Notes: a model not told the origin generated them from the letters alone. Positions 35,951-46,100 are shown, counted from the stretch's first letter. The stretch: 64,000 bases of DNA from Conus ventricosus (GCA_018398815.1 CM031601.1:35765241-35829240), one strand, 5' to 3'. Numbers and translations are program-made.

Positions 35951-36132
35951 AACTAAAAGTTTAGAAATTAGTATTGAAAACAGATATCCTACCCCCGTAT
36001 GTTTTGTTTGTAGATAATCGTATTTTTGTTATTGAAGTCTTACTTGAGAGAACAGGAAAACACCATTTTAGGGTCGCCCACCCAACCTAGGGAGGGGTAG
36101 GGGGGAGTTAAATCGGGGTTTTCCTGTTTTCT
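35951..36132 (-). repeat. Polinton right terminal inverted repeat
   Basis: Reverse complement of 22,301-22,490, ending cctgttttct. The terminal hairpin is present in degraded form. Differences from the left copy are concentrated at homopolymers, which points to sequencing error. Confidence 0.85.
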
Positions 36133-36890
36133 TTTTCAATTGTTGGGTTTCCTTGCCCGGGCCAACCGTTCACGGGGCCCAAAGTGACTTCCATGGAAAG
36201 ATTTTTTACAGATGTATCCCACCAAATGGGCATCAAAAGACAAAATCGGTCTTTTCCGTCGGAACAAATTTTTAGATTTTTCAAAAGTTTTTGAAGGCCC
36301 AAAGGGGACCCTTCCCCAAATCACCAGAATGAATACAGCTGTTGAACCATTTTTCCCTTCCCAAACAGGGCAATCGATGACGTGGAGCGGGGACATCGGT
36401 TGGTTAAGAAAACAACAGCAATTACCCTCGCCCCATTGTCGCCGTCTTTTCCACTGGGAGATAATCTGACCCTTCTAGGGGAAAAAGTGCGGAAAAGAAA
36501 GGCAGAAACCGGGTAAACGTGTTGCTTCAACTTGCCCCCGCAAAACCCAAATTTTCAAAGAGGGGAGAAAAGCTGGGAGAACCTTCTTCTGGAAAGACCT
36601 TATTCTCAAGACAAAGAACATGAGAATTTTAAAAGGGACCCTAAACACCTGGGAATGTAACCATCCAAACCCCGCTCTACACTACAGCCAAGGGAAAATC
36701 ACCCAAAGCAGCAACGTCAAATGGTGAACCAGTCAACCACACGACAGGGTCAAGAAGACGTGGGTCAACTCATGCCTACCCAGATGTCCGACACCTAAAC
36801 GAAGTCGAGCTCACAACTCCACTGAGACTTCCCTGGACTGTCAATATGACTTTATCCCCGCCACTTCAAAACCCTCAAACGAAACATAAA
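36133..36890. other. Unassigned DNA right of the Polinton
   Basis: Still in the error-rich texture. A minus-strand open frame at 36,396-36,136 starts beside the TIR and reads DCPVWEGKNG and other residues; I do not recognise it. LINE C ORF1 may begin within this stretch. Confidence 0.3.
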
Positions 36891-36891
36891 G

Positions 36892-38236
36892 TTGGGACAG
36901 GTCTATTTTGAAGGGGCCCCTACCACAAGCGCAGAAACAGCAACACCGCCTCTACCACAAACGCAAAACATGCAACACCATGGACCCAAAAAACCCCGAA
37001 GACCCTTACAGTTTGGGTCGGGCTGCGTCCCCGAGACTCCCCTAAACCCTCACCACGTGGGTTGGCACCACACAACCCATGTTGACCCACTCACCTCAGT
37101 CCCCCACAAGGCCAATGACGTCCTCGCTGGGGACCCCCCTGGACAACAGCCAGTTTCACCATGCTGCTGCGCGATATTTTTTAAAAAACATTTAAACCCA
37201 AAAAGACCCAGTGCCAAACCCAAACACTGGGACTCCACCCCCCCCCAGTCCCAGTGGAGGCCGGGGTCATCCTCTGATGGGGGTCTCCCATGGACTGCAG
37301 ACATGGCTGCATTCCTGCCACTCCCTGATCGTTCAACACAGGATTACACCGGCACATCGGAGACACCATGCAGAACACGTGGCGAGCACTGTGAGGAACG
37401 AGAATGTCGCCAGAAGCCTGTTGATACAGGCCATGGAGCCCCAGCGGATGTTCCAGGGACAGCGCCTTCCCATCCTCCACAGCCACAGCGAACTCCACGC
37501 CCCTCAGCCAGAGTGACGGTCAATCAATGGGGCGTCAGACTCACGTCCACACCGAACACGGAAGACGAGAACCATGTGCCCAGACCCAATTCTGGGAACG
37601 CCAGGGACCGTCTACCCGTGGAATCCCGCTTCATCATGAACATGACACGCAGACATCTTGTCTGATGACTGGTGAAGTTGCACCAACTTCTATGCAAACC
37701 AGTTGGGCCCAGTGATCGGTCGGGAATGTGTTGTGCATGGTGCATTCTATAGCAGCACTGACCCCTCTTGTGATGCCCCCCTCCCTCCTTCCACCCAGCA
37801 AGCAGTCCCTGATGGACCTGATGCAGATCTGGCTTCCCACACACCTTGTTCGCCACGCCCATCCTCAACCACTCCACCCGCCAATGAGGCCAAGGCAGAC
37901 GACAGCACCACCATGGTGAAACGCCTGGTGGACCCATGGACTGGCGCAGATGAATTAGAGAGTCAGTCTTTAGGGAAGTCTGACGGTAAACGTGACGGGA
38001 TGAACTGTTTAAGTGTAACACATCTTCCTGTAGTGTCAGAACAACAGAACTGTTCTATGATTTCAGAAACACCCAAAACACATGGCAGACAAACACGCAG
38101 CAAAACAAAGATGGCAATCGGACGTACAATGACAAACATAACACACGATAAAACCACTCTCAGACAAAAGCAGGTCACAGATTGTTTCCCACGCATCGAA
38201 ACAGATCATCACAGGCGGATAGAAGCCAATCTATAG
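36892..38236 (+). pseudogene. LINE C ORF1-like protein, frameshifted
   Basis: Two open frames, 257 codons (36,892-37,665) and 177 codons (37,703-38,236), are rich in Pro, Ser, Thr and His and end in TDCFPRIETDHHRR and a stop, just upstream of the endonuclease. No zinc knuckle or RRM is visible. The ORF1 role is inferred from position. Confidence 0.5.
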
Positions 38237-38329
38237 ACACCTAGGGATTCGGCCCTGCCCTTGTCACTATACCTGGGGTTGTACCAGGCCCTGCAAATGA
38301 TGCTAATGCAGAGAACTGTTGCATTTCTT

Positions 38330-39130
38330 TTCTTTCATACAATATAGAGGGTTTGAGCTCTGTATACCAACCTGAATTACGGTTGTTATTCTGTAAGTAT
38401 GACATCGATTTTTGTCAGAAACTTTTGCGACCAATTTCCCTTCATATCTATTTCCTTCTTTTGAAATTTTTGTGTCACCTGGATTGAAATTATCTGATGC
38501 GGCGACATCTCGTCTATCTGGTGGTGTTGTTTTTACGGTAAAAAAGACAATTTCTAGATTTGTTGAACGCATTCCATTAGAATGTGATAATTGTATTGCT
38601 GTGAAACTATCTAAACAGTTTAGTGGCTTACCTATCGACACTATACTGTTAGGCATGTATGTACCCCAGCATCAAGCCCGTATTATTTAGACACAGAAAT
38701 AAGAAATGGAATATATCTGCTTGAGCACTGTCTTCTCGATATTTTTGAACAGTATGGAGAATTACCTTTCATTATTATGGCAGATTTTAATGCCAGGACA
38801 GGTAAATCAAACGCTAGGGAAATTACTCTCCCTGACACTAATGTTTGGAACGATGATGACAATAATACTGAAGAAGATGAAGCATATCTTAGAAATTCCA
38901 AAGATGAAATGATGAATGAATTTGGATGTTACTTATTGAAATTATGTGAAGAATTCTCATTAATAATTCTAAATGGTGTTACCTCAGTTGATAACACGGA
39001 GACTATACATATATAGCACATAATGGGGCAAGTATCATAGATTTTTTTATATTTCAAGGTGCCTTTTTCAACATGCTCTAAGCATGAGAGCGCTCAACAT
39101 TGCTGAATCTAAACATTTACCTATTGAATT
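38330..39130 (+). pseudogene. LINE C apurinic-like endonuclease, defective
   Basis: Starts SYNIEGLSSVYQPELR (38,336), continues GVVFTVKKTISRF (38,523) and IIMADFNARTGKSN (38,770-38,812; DFN is a catalytic block), and ends ESKHLPIELRL (39,106-39,137). The family-typical Ser-Asp-His is Ser-Lys-His here, so a catalytic Asp is lost. There are several frameshifts. Confidence 0.75.
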
Positions 39131-39879
39131 AAGATTAAACTTACCAAGAAATGTAAAACACATTCAAAATAGATCTGTAAAACGTGTCATTCAAAGGTTC
39201 ATTTGGAATAAGGATCGTTTAGATGAATATCAACAGGCCTTCAAGTCACAGGAGATACTAGATACTTTGAACGAAGCTGTAATTCTGACGACTACTGATG
39301 TCAACCTGGCACTGAAAAAATTTTACGAATGTTTGACTCTTGCAGGCCAATGTATGAAAAAGCATATGTTATAGGTGAAAAGAATAACAATTCCTGGTTC
39401 GATAGTGAATGTCGAAATGCAAGATCAGACTTATTGCAATCCTTGAAAAATTTTACATATTGCAAGAACGCAATACAAGTCGAGGAACTGAGGCTTACTT
39501 ACACTTATAAACGAAGAGAATATAAACACTTGCTTGTTAGAAAACAAAAAGAAGATAAATTACACATACTGCTGCTCCTGAGACAAATAAAAATGATCCC
39601 AAGAAATTCTGGGGGACTATAAAGTCAAAGTAGGTACGAAAGCACTAGAAAACTCCATCACAATTGAAGAATGGTACAATCACTTTCATAAAGTTTATAA
39701 CGACTTTGAACAGGAAAACGAACTATATTCTGGATTCAGCGACTATTTTGTACCTTTAGCTAATCAGAGAGAGAGAGAGTATTAGCTCTATGTACATTCC
39801 ATTTCAGAACATCCCGAAACATTCGCCCAGCTGTACATGAATTTTTCAAGATATTTTGGAGATAGGCGCGCGCACGCGC

Positions 39880-39881
<2 letters not shown>

Positions 39882-39924
<43 letters not shown>
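39882..39924. repeat. (TA)n microsatellite with CGCG edge
   Basis: gcgcgcacgcgcgtgtg then (TA)n. It marks the left edge of the inverted-repeat complex. Confidence 0.9.
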
Positions 39925-39925
<1 letters not shown>

Positions 39926-40244
39926 CAAACTAATAAATTCCAAGGATAAGTACCGAGCACCGTTCCAGCAACTTACAGAGCAGCTTGGTGTTGCAATGAC
40001 TGCAAGAAATATTGAATTATAAACAAAGCTTGCTCTTATGTCTTCGATTGAAGAAATAGGGGGAGATACGCATTCATACCTGCAGTGGCAGATGATTCTG
40101 CCTAACTAACAGTATGTGCTTGAGTGGGTGGATGGGGAAAAATAAAATAAATGCTTCTCAAAATGAGCCTTCAGCAAGCTTATATTCTCCAAGGGGGAGA
40201 GACATCCTCCAACAGGGAGGGAAACTCGCTAACATATAACTCCT

Positions 40245-40291
40245 GGTCATATACCGATATTTCGAAACTTGGTGGTTTCTCCTCAGTGACC
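40245..40291 (-). ncRNA. Hammerhead ribozyme, second sequence family
   Basis: On the minus strand: stem I GGTCA (40,291-40,287), core CTGAGGA (40,286-40,280), stem II GAAAC/GTTTC around CACCAA, core GAAA, stem III ATA/TAT closed by TCGG (first A shared with the GAAA core), cleavage triplet ATA, stem I return TGACC (40,249-40,245). Every conserved core position fits a type I hammerhead with a short stem III. Predicted cleavage is between 40,250 and 40,249. It lies inside the inverted-repeat complex. Confidence 0.85.
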
Positions 40292-40330
40292 GCGGAAAGT
40301 GGTAATTTGACTCCTCTGCCTTTTCAGTTT

Positions 40331-40502
40331 TAAGAAGAATGCAATCCCAGAAAAGGCTGGTGTGCAATACTGTAGTATGTTTGTTGAGTTTTCAAAAAAC
40401 CAACCAAAGGTGCCACCTAAGAAGCAAAAGAAAATCATGAAAGAGCAAAACAAGCTACATTTTCTTGTGAAAAGTAGAAAATATAAGAAGATAACCTCTT
40501 AA
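40331..40502 (+). CDS. Coding-like lysine-rich fragment
   Basis: The plus strand is open for about 56 codons ending in a stop at 40,500-40,502: AGVQYCSMFVEFSKNQPKVP, then KKQKKIMKEQNKLHFLV. It has no start codon nearby. It may be the tail of a transposon ORF. I do not recognise it. Confidence 0.3.
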
Positions 40503-40764
40503 GACACAAGTGCTGAGGGCCAGTTCTTGGAATGAATCCGCAAGGGACTAAATTACAATAAACTAATAAATTCCAAGGATAAGTACCGAGCACCATTCCA
40601 GCAACTTACAGAGCAGCACGCTCGAAACAAATTTGTAGAGTGAGTTTTAGCATTCCTTTTTTAATATTATTAACAAATGTTGCTCCCCAAGGGGTCGAGC
40701 ACTTTTAAAGTCATTTTAGGCTTTCTAATTATATTCATCTATATATATATATATATATATATAT

Positions 40765-41280
40765 AATGATGAACAATTAAGTAGTGGGGGAAAACAAGCG
40801 CAGGCTAACAATTCTTCAGTCGCCACAGTAATGACTTGGCAAAGATTTAAACGTTTAGGAAGAAAAAAATAAAAAAAATAAAAAAAATAAATAAAATTGA
40901 AGATGAAAATGTGGAATAAATTATAAATATGAGAAACCCTTCACTAGCTGCCTGAGGAAACCATCGTAATCCCTCTTGAAGGCACATCTATTTGTATTGC
41001 CTGCTCCGAGGCCTTTCGTCCGCTGGATCGGACTCATCAGGGAGACACGGCTGGTTGTGTCTGTGCTCTTGGTGTCAAATAGAGACCCACCACAGTCCAT
41101 AATTCTGTGGTGTTCTCACCACCAAGGGTTCAAAAAAGAATCCAACAGCACCCTCAAAGCAGCCAGTGAAGGGTAGTAAAATGGAACCAAACGAAAGTGC
41201 AGAGAAGAATAAAGTTGCTGAAAAACTAAAAGCATTATTCAAACAGTATAAAATATTGGGGAAAATCTTTGAGCCTATGC
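40765..41280 (-). repeat. Hammerhead-bearing repeat, copy 3
   Basis: Same sequence as units 1 and 2 at 3.7-4.8 kb, starting after a (TA)n tract and ending ...gagcctatgct. On the plus strand a short open frame at 41,166-41,285 reads MEPNESAEKNKVAEKLKALF, the intact form of a stretch that is broken in unit 1. Confidence 0.85.
41004..41044 (-). ncRNA. Hammerhead ribozyme, copy 3
   Basis: Same fold as copies 1 and 2: CTCC/GGAG, CTGATGA (41,040-41,034), GTCC/GGAC, GAAA, short stem III. The cleavage triplet is CTC, not CTA, which is still a permitted NUH triplet. Stems are fully conserved. Confidence 0.85.
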
Positions 41281-41281
41281 T

Positions 41282-41298
41282 GTGGCTTTTTAACTCTG

Positions 41299-41340
<42 letters not shown>

Positions 41341-41388
41341 TATATATATATATATATTATATATATATAATCAGAGTTAAAAAGCCAC
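41282..41388. repeat. Perfect 20-bp hairpin with (TA)n loop
   Basis: gtggctttttaactctgatt at 41,282-41,301 and its exact complement at 41,369-41,388, separated by a TA microsatellite. A second (TA)n tract of about 56 bp follows at 41,430-41,487. Confidence 0.95.
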
Positions 41389-41423
41389 TCAGAACGTTAA
41401 AAGTGCTCAACCATGTAGGGAGC

Positions 41424-41492
<69 letters not shown>

Positions 41493-41945
41493 GACTATAA
41501 GCTTGCTGAAGGCTCATTTTGAGAAGCATTTATTTTATTTTTCCCCATTCACCCACTCAAGCACATACTGTTAGTTAGGCAGAATTGTCTACCACTGCAG
41601 ATATGAATGCTTATCTCCCCCTATTTCTTCGATCTAAGACATAAGAGCAAGCTTTGTTTATAATTCAATATTTCTTGCAGTCATTGCAATACCAAGCTGC
41701 TCTGTAAGTTACTGATAAATCTCAATTTGGTATTCTGATCTGATGTCTGGGGCAAAGAAGTCCGGTTTAATACTAAGGTCAGTAAAACGAACTCTAGGCA
41801 TCATAAATTGCAATTACTTGTCTATTTTTTTAATCGTTCTATCATTTATCTATCTCATTTCCCCTTTCCCGTCCTTCGATTTCCCTCAACACCTATTCTT
41901 CCTGCTCCTCCCCTCCCATTTCTGCACTGTCAGTCACGTGCTCAC

Positions 41946-42180
41946 CGTCATAGTCAAAGTCCTCGGGACAGTCGCGGTCGAAGTCCACAGAGCCCAAGGC
42001 GGAGGCCAGTGTCCTGTTTGAGTCGTTGCTCTCGCTGCCCGTCCCCGAGTTGGTGCGCCTGCGCCGACTGACGACCCCGGATTTGACCCTTCGCAAAGGA
42101 GCATGGGATAGCCTGTAGCGGGCGGTCAGCTCGTAAGGATTTCCGGTTGTAGGCCGCTTGATGTAATTCCACATGTCGAA
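41946..42180 (-). CDS. Exon of an LRRC74-like protein (upstream exon)
   Basis: On the minus strand a strong acceptor (tctcttccgattcttcag, AG at 42,182-42,181) precedes a 235-bp exon ending GACG|GTGAGC (donor at 41,945). It reads FDMWNYIKRPTTGNPYELTA, then basic RVKSGVVSRRRR, a Ser/Asn-rich segment and an acidic end DFDRDCPEDFDYD. It starts in phase 0 and ends in phase 1, exactly complementing the exon at 3,558. This would be the disordered, acidic region before the leucine-rich repeats. The sequence beyond the donor stays open for 17 codons, which is not meaningful. No earlier exon is recognised to the right. Confidence 0.7.
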
Positions 42181-42894
42181 CTGAAGAATCGGAAGAGATC
42201 AAACTAATTAAACTCACGATTGTTATTTGATATCAAAAGAAAGTCTGTTTGACCATTAGCATACTATCAGATCTGTGACAAATAGAAATCTCGTTAGTTG
42301 ATTTGGGGCACGTGTTAATGCTAATATTGATCTTAATATTGATGTTCTTAAGCTCGCCTAAGGTTTCACGCACATCCATGCACCTACAAACATAAATCAA
42401 ATTACATCAATACACATCATGAACAAATCAACAGCGTCACATTCATACACGCACATTTACATACAATGCTTGGGTTCCATATAACAGATGCAGAGGCATA
42501 CTGCATTTTGAACTTAGCCGAAAGGCAGAGAACCCATAGGCATACTGAACATTGTGGTATTTACGCGTTACAAAAAAAGAAGAATATATCGGCTCGAGGA
42601 TACCTAAATTTATCAACATATACTTCGATTTAAAAAAAAAATATATATATATATATTGGTGATCGATGTATAAAAAGACGTCGTTTTGTTTTGTCATTTT
42701 GTGCATACCAATGACTTCAAACCTCGTACAAAACTCCCTAAAACATCCTTTGGGGAAAGCGAGACGTAACTCCAGATTTAACGTCAGGAGGATGTGCCAT
42801 GAAAGCATGTTTCACTACAAGAGAAGAGATTTCCTGACTGGCGTTTATGGTTTGAAAAAAAAGTACTTCCGCAGAATCTGCTACATGATTCTCA
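42181..42894. other. Intronic/unassigned DNA
   Basis: AT-rich non-repetitive sequence with a short (TA)n at 42,640. Open frames up to 121 codons show no family resemblance. No gene supported. Confidence 0.4.
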
Positions 42895-43532
42895 CCTGCT
42901 ATTAACTGCCTCTCGTTTCATCACCTGCCATTAACTGCCTCTTGTCTCATCACCTGCTATTAACTGCCTCTCGTTTCATCACCTGCTATTAACTGCCTCT
43001 TGTCTCATCACCTGCTATTAACTGCCTCTTGTCTCATCACCTGCTATTAACTGCCTCTCGTCTCATCATCACCTGCTATTAACTGCCTCTCGTCTCATCA
43101 CCTGCTATTAACTGCCTCTTGTCTCATCACCTGCTATTAACTGCCTCTCGTCTCATCATCACCTGCTATTAACTGCCTCTCGTCTCATCATCACCTGCTA
43201 TTAACTGCCTCTCGTCTCATCATCACCTGCTATTAACTGACTCTCGTCTCATCATCACCTGCTATTAACTGCCTCTCGTCTCATCATCACCAGCTATTAA
43301 CTGCCTCTCGTCTCATCATCACCTGCTATTAACTGCCTCTCGTCTCATCATCACCTGCTATTAACTGCCTCTCGTCTCATCACCTGCTATTAACTGCCTC
43401 TCGTCTCATCACCTGCCATTAACTGCCTCTCGTCTCATCACCTGCCATTAACTGCCTCTCGTCTCGTCACCTGCCATTAACTGCCTCTCGTCTCGTCACC
43501 TGCCATTAACTGCCTCTCGTCTCATCAGTCAG
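42895..43532 (+). repeat. 29-32-bp minisatellite
   Basis: About 21 copies of cctgctattaactgcctctc gtctcatca, with or without an extra tca, and single-base variants (ctcgt/cttgt, gctatt/gccatt). The array is regular and appears recently expanded. Confidence 0.95.
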
Positions 43533-44690
43533 TTCTGGCTAAGAAGTGAAACAGAAAAACAACACAGTTTTTTTCAACATTTAAGTTCCTTTTTGCAGTT
43601 TGTAACCAGGGCAATTTGCAAGGCTGAGAAGTCCTCCAAGGAAAGAAATTACCTTCGTTTGGCCTATTACAGACATAATTTACTCCCCTTGCGGAGGACT
43701 GGAAGTAACCCAGAACGCCTTTAGAAGTGCTTTCCTTCAGTTTTCAGCATTGTCTTGTTTCAACATGCTCAATTAACTGCTGTCTTCTCTGTGTTACTCC
43801 ATAAGTTGAACCGGCTGCTCGCCCCCTACCCTACCACCCCCGTCCAGATGGTGTTCAGAACTGAAGTAAATTACAGGGTGCACTGTGCTAAAAACCATTT
43901 TCTGGATCTGATTTCAAGGATTTTGTCCGTGGGCTCCAGCTCTTGAGTTAGGAAGCAAAAGACATATCTCCATCCTCCGTCCGCTCCTAGGTGAAAATGC
44001 AGAATACGCATCTCCTTCTTACATCACCTCTAAATTAAGAAGCAAAGCACATAAAACTTAGAATACGAATCTCCTTACATCACCTCTAAATTAAGAAGCA
44101 AAGCACGTATAACGTTCTTGAATATTGAAATATATTTTGCTGTCAAGCAGGTTGTGTGATTGTCCGACCTTGAATGTTCTAGGGTCGTGTTTATTAAAGT
44201 ACAAGTTGTTCGTTTTTTTTTCAGTCACAGATATTAATAGATATAGATAAATCATAAATTTAAAAAAAATCACTTTTGTGCCCAAAGTAAATCAAGTAAA
44301 AACAAACAACTCCACACTAGGTGGCACCCTCTCATGTAGCACACATACAGACAAGAGGTATACAGAACAAACCAAGCAATACCCACAACCCCACCCCCAC
44401 CCACCCCCAAAGTAGAAGTTGTAAGCTGGCCTGTGCAGCCTGAACTGACCCAGACACACAGCACCAGCAGCGGAAGAGATGGACAGACACTGACTGCACA
44501 CTGTCCTTGCCCTGTGGTCTGGATTGTCAGGGTGTTACACACAGCACACTGATCAACTGGATCAAATGCAGGTGACCTTGCTACGGTTGTTAGGAAAGGG
44601 CATCTTAAACGGTGAGGCAGGAAGACCTGATTAATCAATTAGTGATAAAAAAAAAAGGATCAATCATGTTTTTACAGTTTCTTTTTCTTT
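43533..44690. other. Unassigned single-copy-like DNA
   Basis: No coding or transposon signature recognised. A 50-bp stretch (aatacg...ctccttacatcacctctaaattaagaagcaaagca) occurs twice at about 44,003 and 44,060. Open frames here (43,755 plus; 44,638 minus) look random. Confidence 0.4.
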
Positions 44691-44699
44691 GCAAAAATA

Positions 44700-44890
44700 A
44701 TGAAAGAAGTATTGTTATTATTATCATTATCATAATTATCATCATTATTGTTATAACTATTATTATCATTATCATTATTATTATCATCATTATGATTGTC
44801 ATTACTATTATTACAATTATTATTTTCACTACTACTACTACTGATGCTGCTGCTACTACTAGTACTACCACTACTACTACTACTACTACT

Positions 44891-44923
<33 letters not shown>

Positions 44924-45031
44924 TAGTATAATAATATTGTAGCATGATAATAATGATAATCGTATAATAATGGTAATAGTTGTGGTTCTTGTCATTATTG
45001 TCGTTGTTGTTATTGTTGTTGTTGCTGTCAT

Positions 45032-45091
<60 letters not shown>

Positions 45092-45228
45092 TATTTTGTT
45101 GTTATTGTTATCATTAGTAGTAGCAGCAGCAGTAGTAGTGGTAGCAGGAGTAGTAGTAGCAGTAGTATCATAGTTATTGTGATGATGATGATGATATGAT
45201 GAGATGATGATGAGATGATGATGATGAC

Positions 45229-45263
<35 letters not shown>

Positions 45264-45395
45264 TATCATCATCATCATCATCAATAGTAGTAATAGTAGT
45301 GGTAGTAGTAGCAGTAGTAGTAGTAGTAGTATCATAGTCGTATCATCATCATCATCATCGTCATCATTGTTATCATTATCATCATTGTCAGGAGT
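44700..45395. repeat. Trinucleotide mosaic (TTA, ACT, TCA, TAG)
   Basis: Successive blocks of tta/tca, act, tgt, cat and tag repeats. Poly-Met, poly-Ile and poly-Asp open frames are artefacts. Confidence 0.95.
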
Positions 45396-45631
45396 GTTTA
45401 TACTGTGCCAATCCTGGGTCACAGACCATGCTCTGAGTTCTGTGCAGTCTAGACATGTGTTTCACAGTGACTGTGTGGCTTGTACAGTTGTATCTCAAAC
45501 ACTCTCTTCGGAAAGACTGCGTTAAGTTCATACCAATATACCATCACTGACAGAATATCTGAACAGTACAGCTCTTCACACAGTGCCAGTGTGTACCCGC
45601 ACGCAGAGGCCCAGACAGACTCACTCACGCA

Positions 45632-45633
<2 letters not shown>

Positions 45634-45685
<52 letters not shown>

Positions 45686-45717
45686 CACATATATATATAT
45701 GTGCGTATGCACAGGGG

Positions 45718-45803
<86 letters not shown>
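45634..45803. repeat. (CA)n and (GA)n microsatellites
   Basis: (CA)n 45,634-45,682, short (TA)n, (GA)n 45,722-45,803. A further (GA)n block lies at 46,063-46,126. Confidence 0.95.
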
Positions 45804-46058
45804 TGAACGAACAAGCAAACCAACGAACGATCGAACGGAATGTTGTCTATTGAGGGAAAGAAATAAGCACAAAGTCAGTGGATTTATTTCATCCAGCCCG
45901 CAAAAAAAAAGGAAAGACGTCTGCAAATACATGAAAGAGATCGTCACACAGAACTACATATTAAAACTAAACAAAATTAATGCATGACGGTTCAGATGAA
46001 TAATACAATACATATTTTAAGGGAAGAGAGTGTGGGAGGATGGAAAGGGTGGAGAAAC

Positions 46059-46100
<42 letters not shown>

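Larger units (their letters stand above)
22301..36132. mobile_element. Polinton/Maverick-type element with terminal inverted repeats
   Basis: A 13.8-kb unit bounded by inverted repeats of about 190 and 182 bp. Inside are a retroviral-like integrase (plus, 26.4-27.3 kb) and a protein-primed family B DNA polymerase (minus, 29.4-27.2 kb), the defining pair of Polintons and related adintoviruses. A P-loop motif at 35.5 kb may belong to a packaging ATPase. I could not identify capsid or protease genes. Almost all of the interior is in very error-rich sequence, so the reading frames are broken in the assembly and possibly in the genome too. No 6-bp target duplication is visible (left flank gtttgt, right flank ttttca). 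Confidence 0.8.
23560..37210. other. Error-rich assembly segment
   Basis: From about 23.56 kb the sequence changes texture: runs of 3-9 identical bases of all four kinds occur every few bases, single bases are absorbed into neighbouring runs, and no open frame exceeds about 110 codons. The right TIR differs from the left TIR in exactly this way (for example aaacacc against aaaacccc). Normal texture returns at about 37.2 kb, 1.1 kb beyond the Polinton and inside LINE C. This looks like unpolished long-read consensus or gap fill, not biology. Confidence 0.75.
36892..39765 (+). mobile_element. LINE C: ORF1 plus endonuclease, 3' truncated
   Basis: Plus-strand order is ORF1-like frames (36,892-38,236), APE-type endonuclease (about 38,330-39,130), then the basic linker (39,130-39,760). 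Linker sequences resemble those of the minus-strand element at 62.3-61.7 kb (a short xFD/W-FD-(E/D) block and an ALxxF-xCLxxAxxCMK block), so both may be LINE X family. There is no reverse transcriptase. The element stops in a GA run at about 39,766. Confidence 0.7.
39925..41725. repeat. Inverted-repeat complex with embedded hammerhead repeats
   Basis: Arms of about 230 bp, 39,963-40,195 (plus) and 41,725-41,489 (reverse complement), share tccagcaacttacagagcag-like sequence through to aatgagccttcagcaagctt. Inside, taataaattccaaggataag... recurs as a direct copy at 40,561. A gagcacttttaa...ggctttttaa block appears in both orientations (40,690 and 41,412). The copy-3 hammerhead repeat and several TA tracts lie between the arms. 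Confidence 0.85.
3559..41945 (-). other. Predicted 38.4-kb intron of the LRRC74-like gene
   Basis: On the minus strand the interval starts with GTGAGC at 41,945 and ends with CTAG at 3,559. The upstream exon leaves one base (G) of a codon and the downstream exon supplies CC, giving a clean GCC codon. The interval holds no other convincing host exon. It is made of LINEs, a Polinton, ribozyme-bearing repeats and microsatellites. Small exons inside it cannot be excluded, especially in the error-rich 23.5-37.2 kb stretch. Confidence 0.5.

Noticed and set aside
22295..36138. 6-bp target-site duplication of the Polinton
   Set aside because: Left flank gtttgt and right flank ttttca do not match. 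The right side is in unreliable sequence, so absence is not informative.
41893..41945. Extension of the upstream exon to the stop codon at about 41,895
   Set aside because: A strong GTGAGC donor at 41,945 gives the phase that fits the downstream exon. The extension is low-complexity Glu-rich sequence.
44270..44638. 122-codon minus-strand open frame
   Set aside because: Cys/Val/Gly-rich with no motif, and overlapping frames are similarly open.
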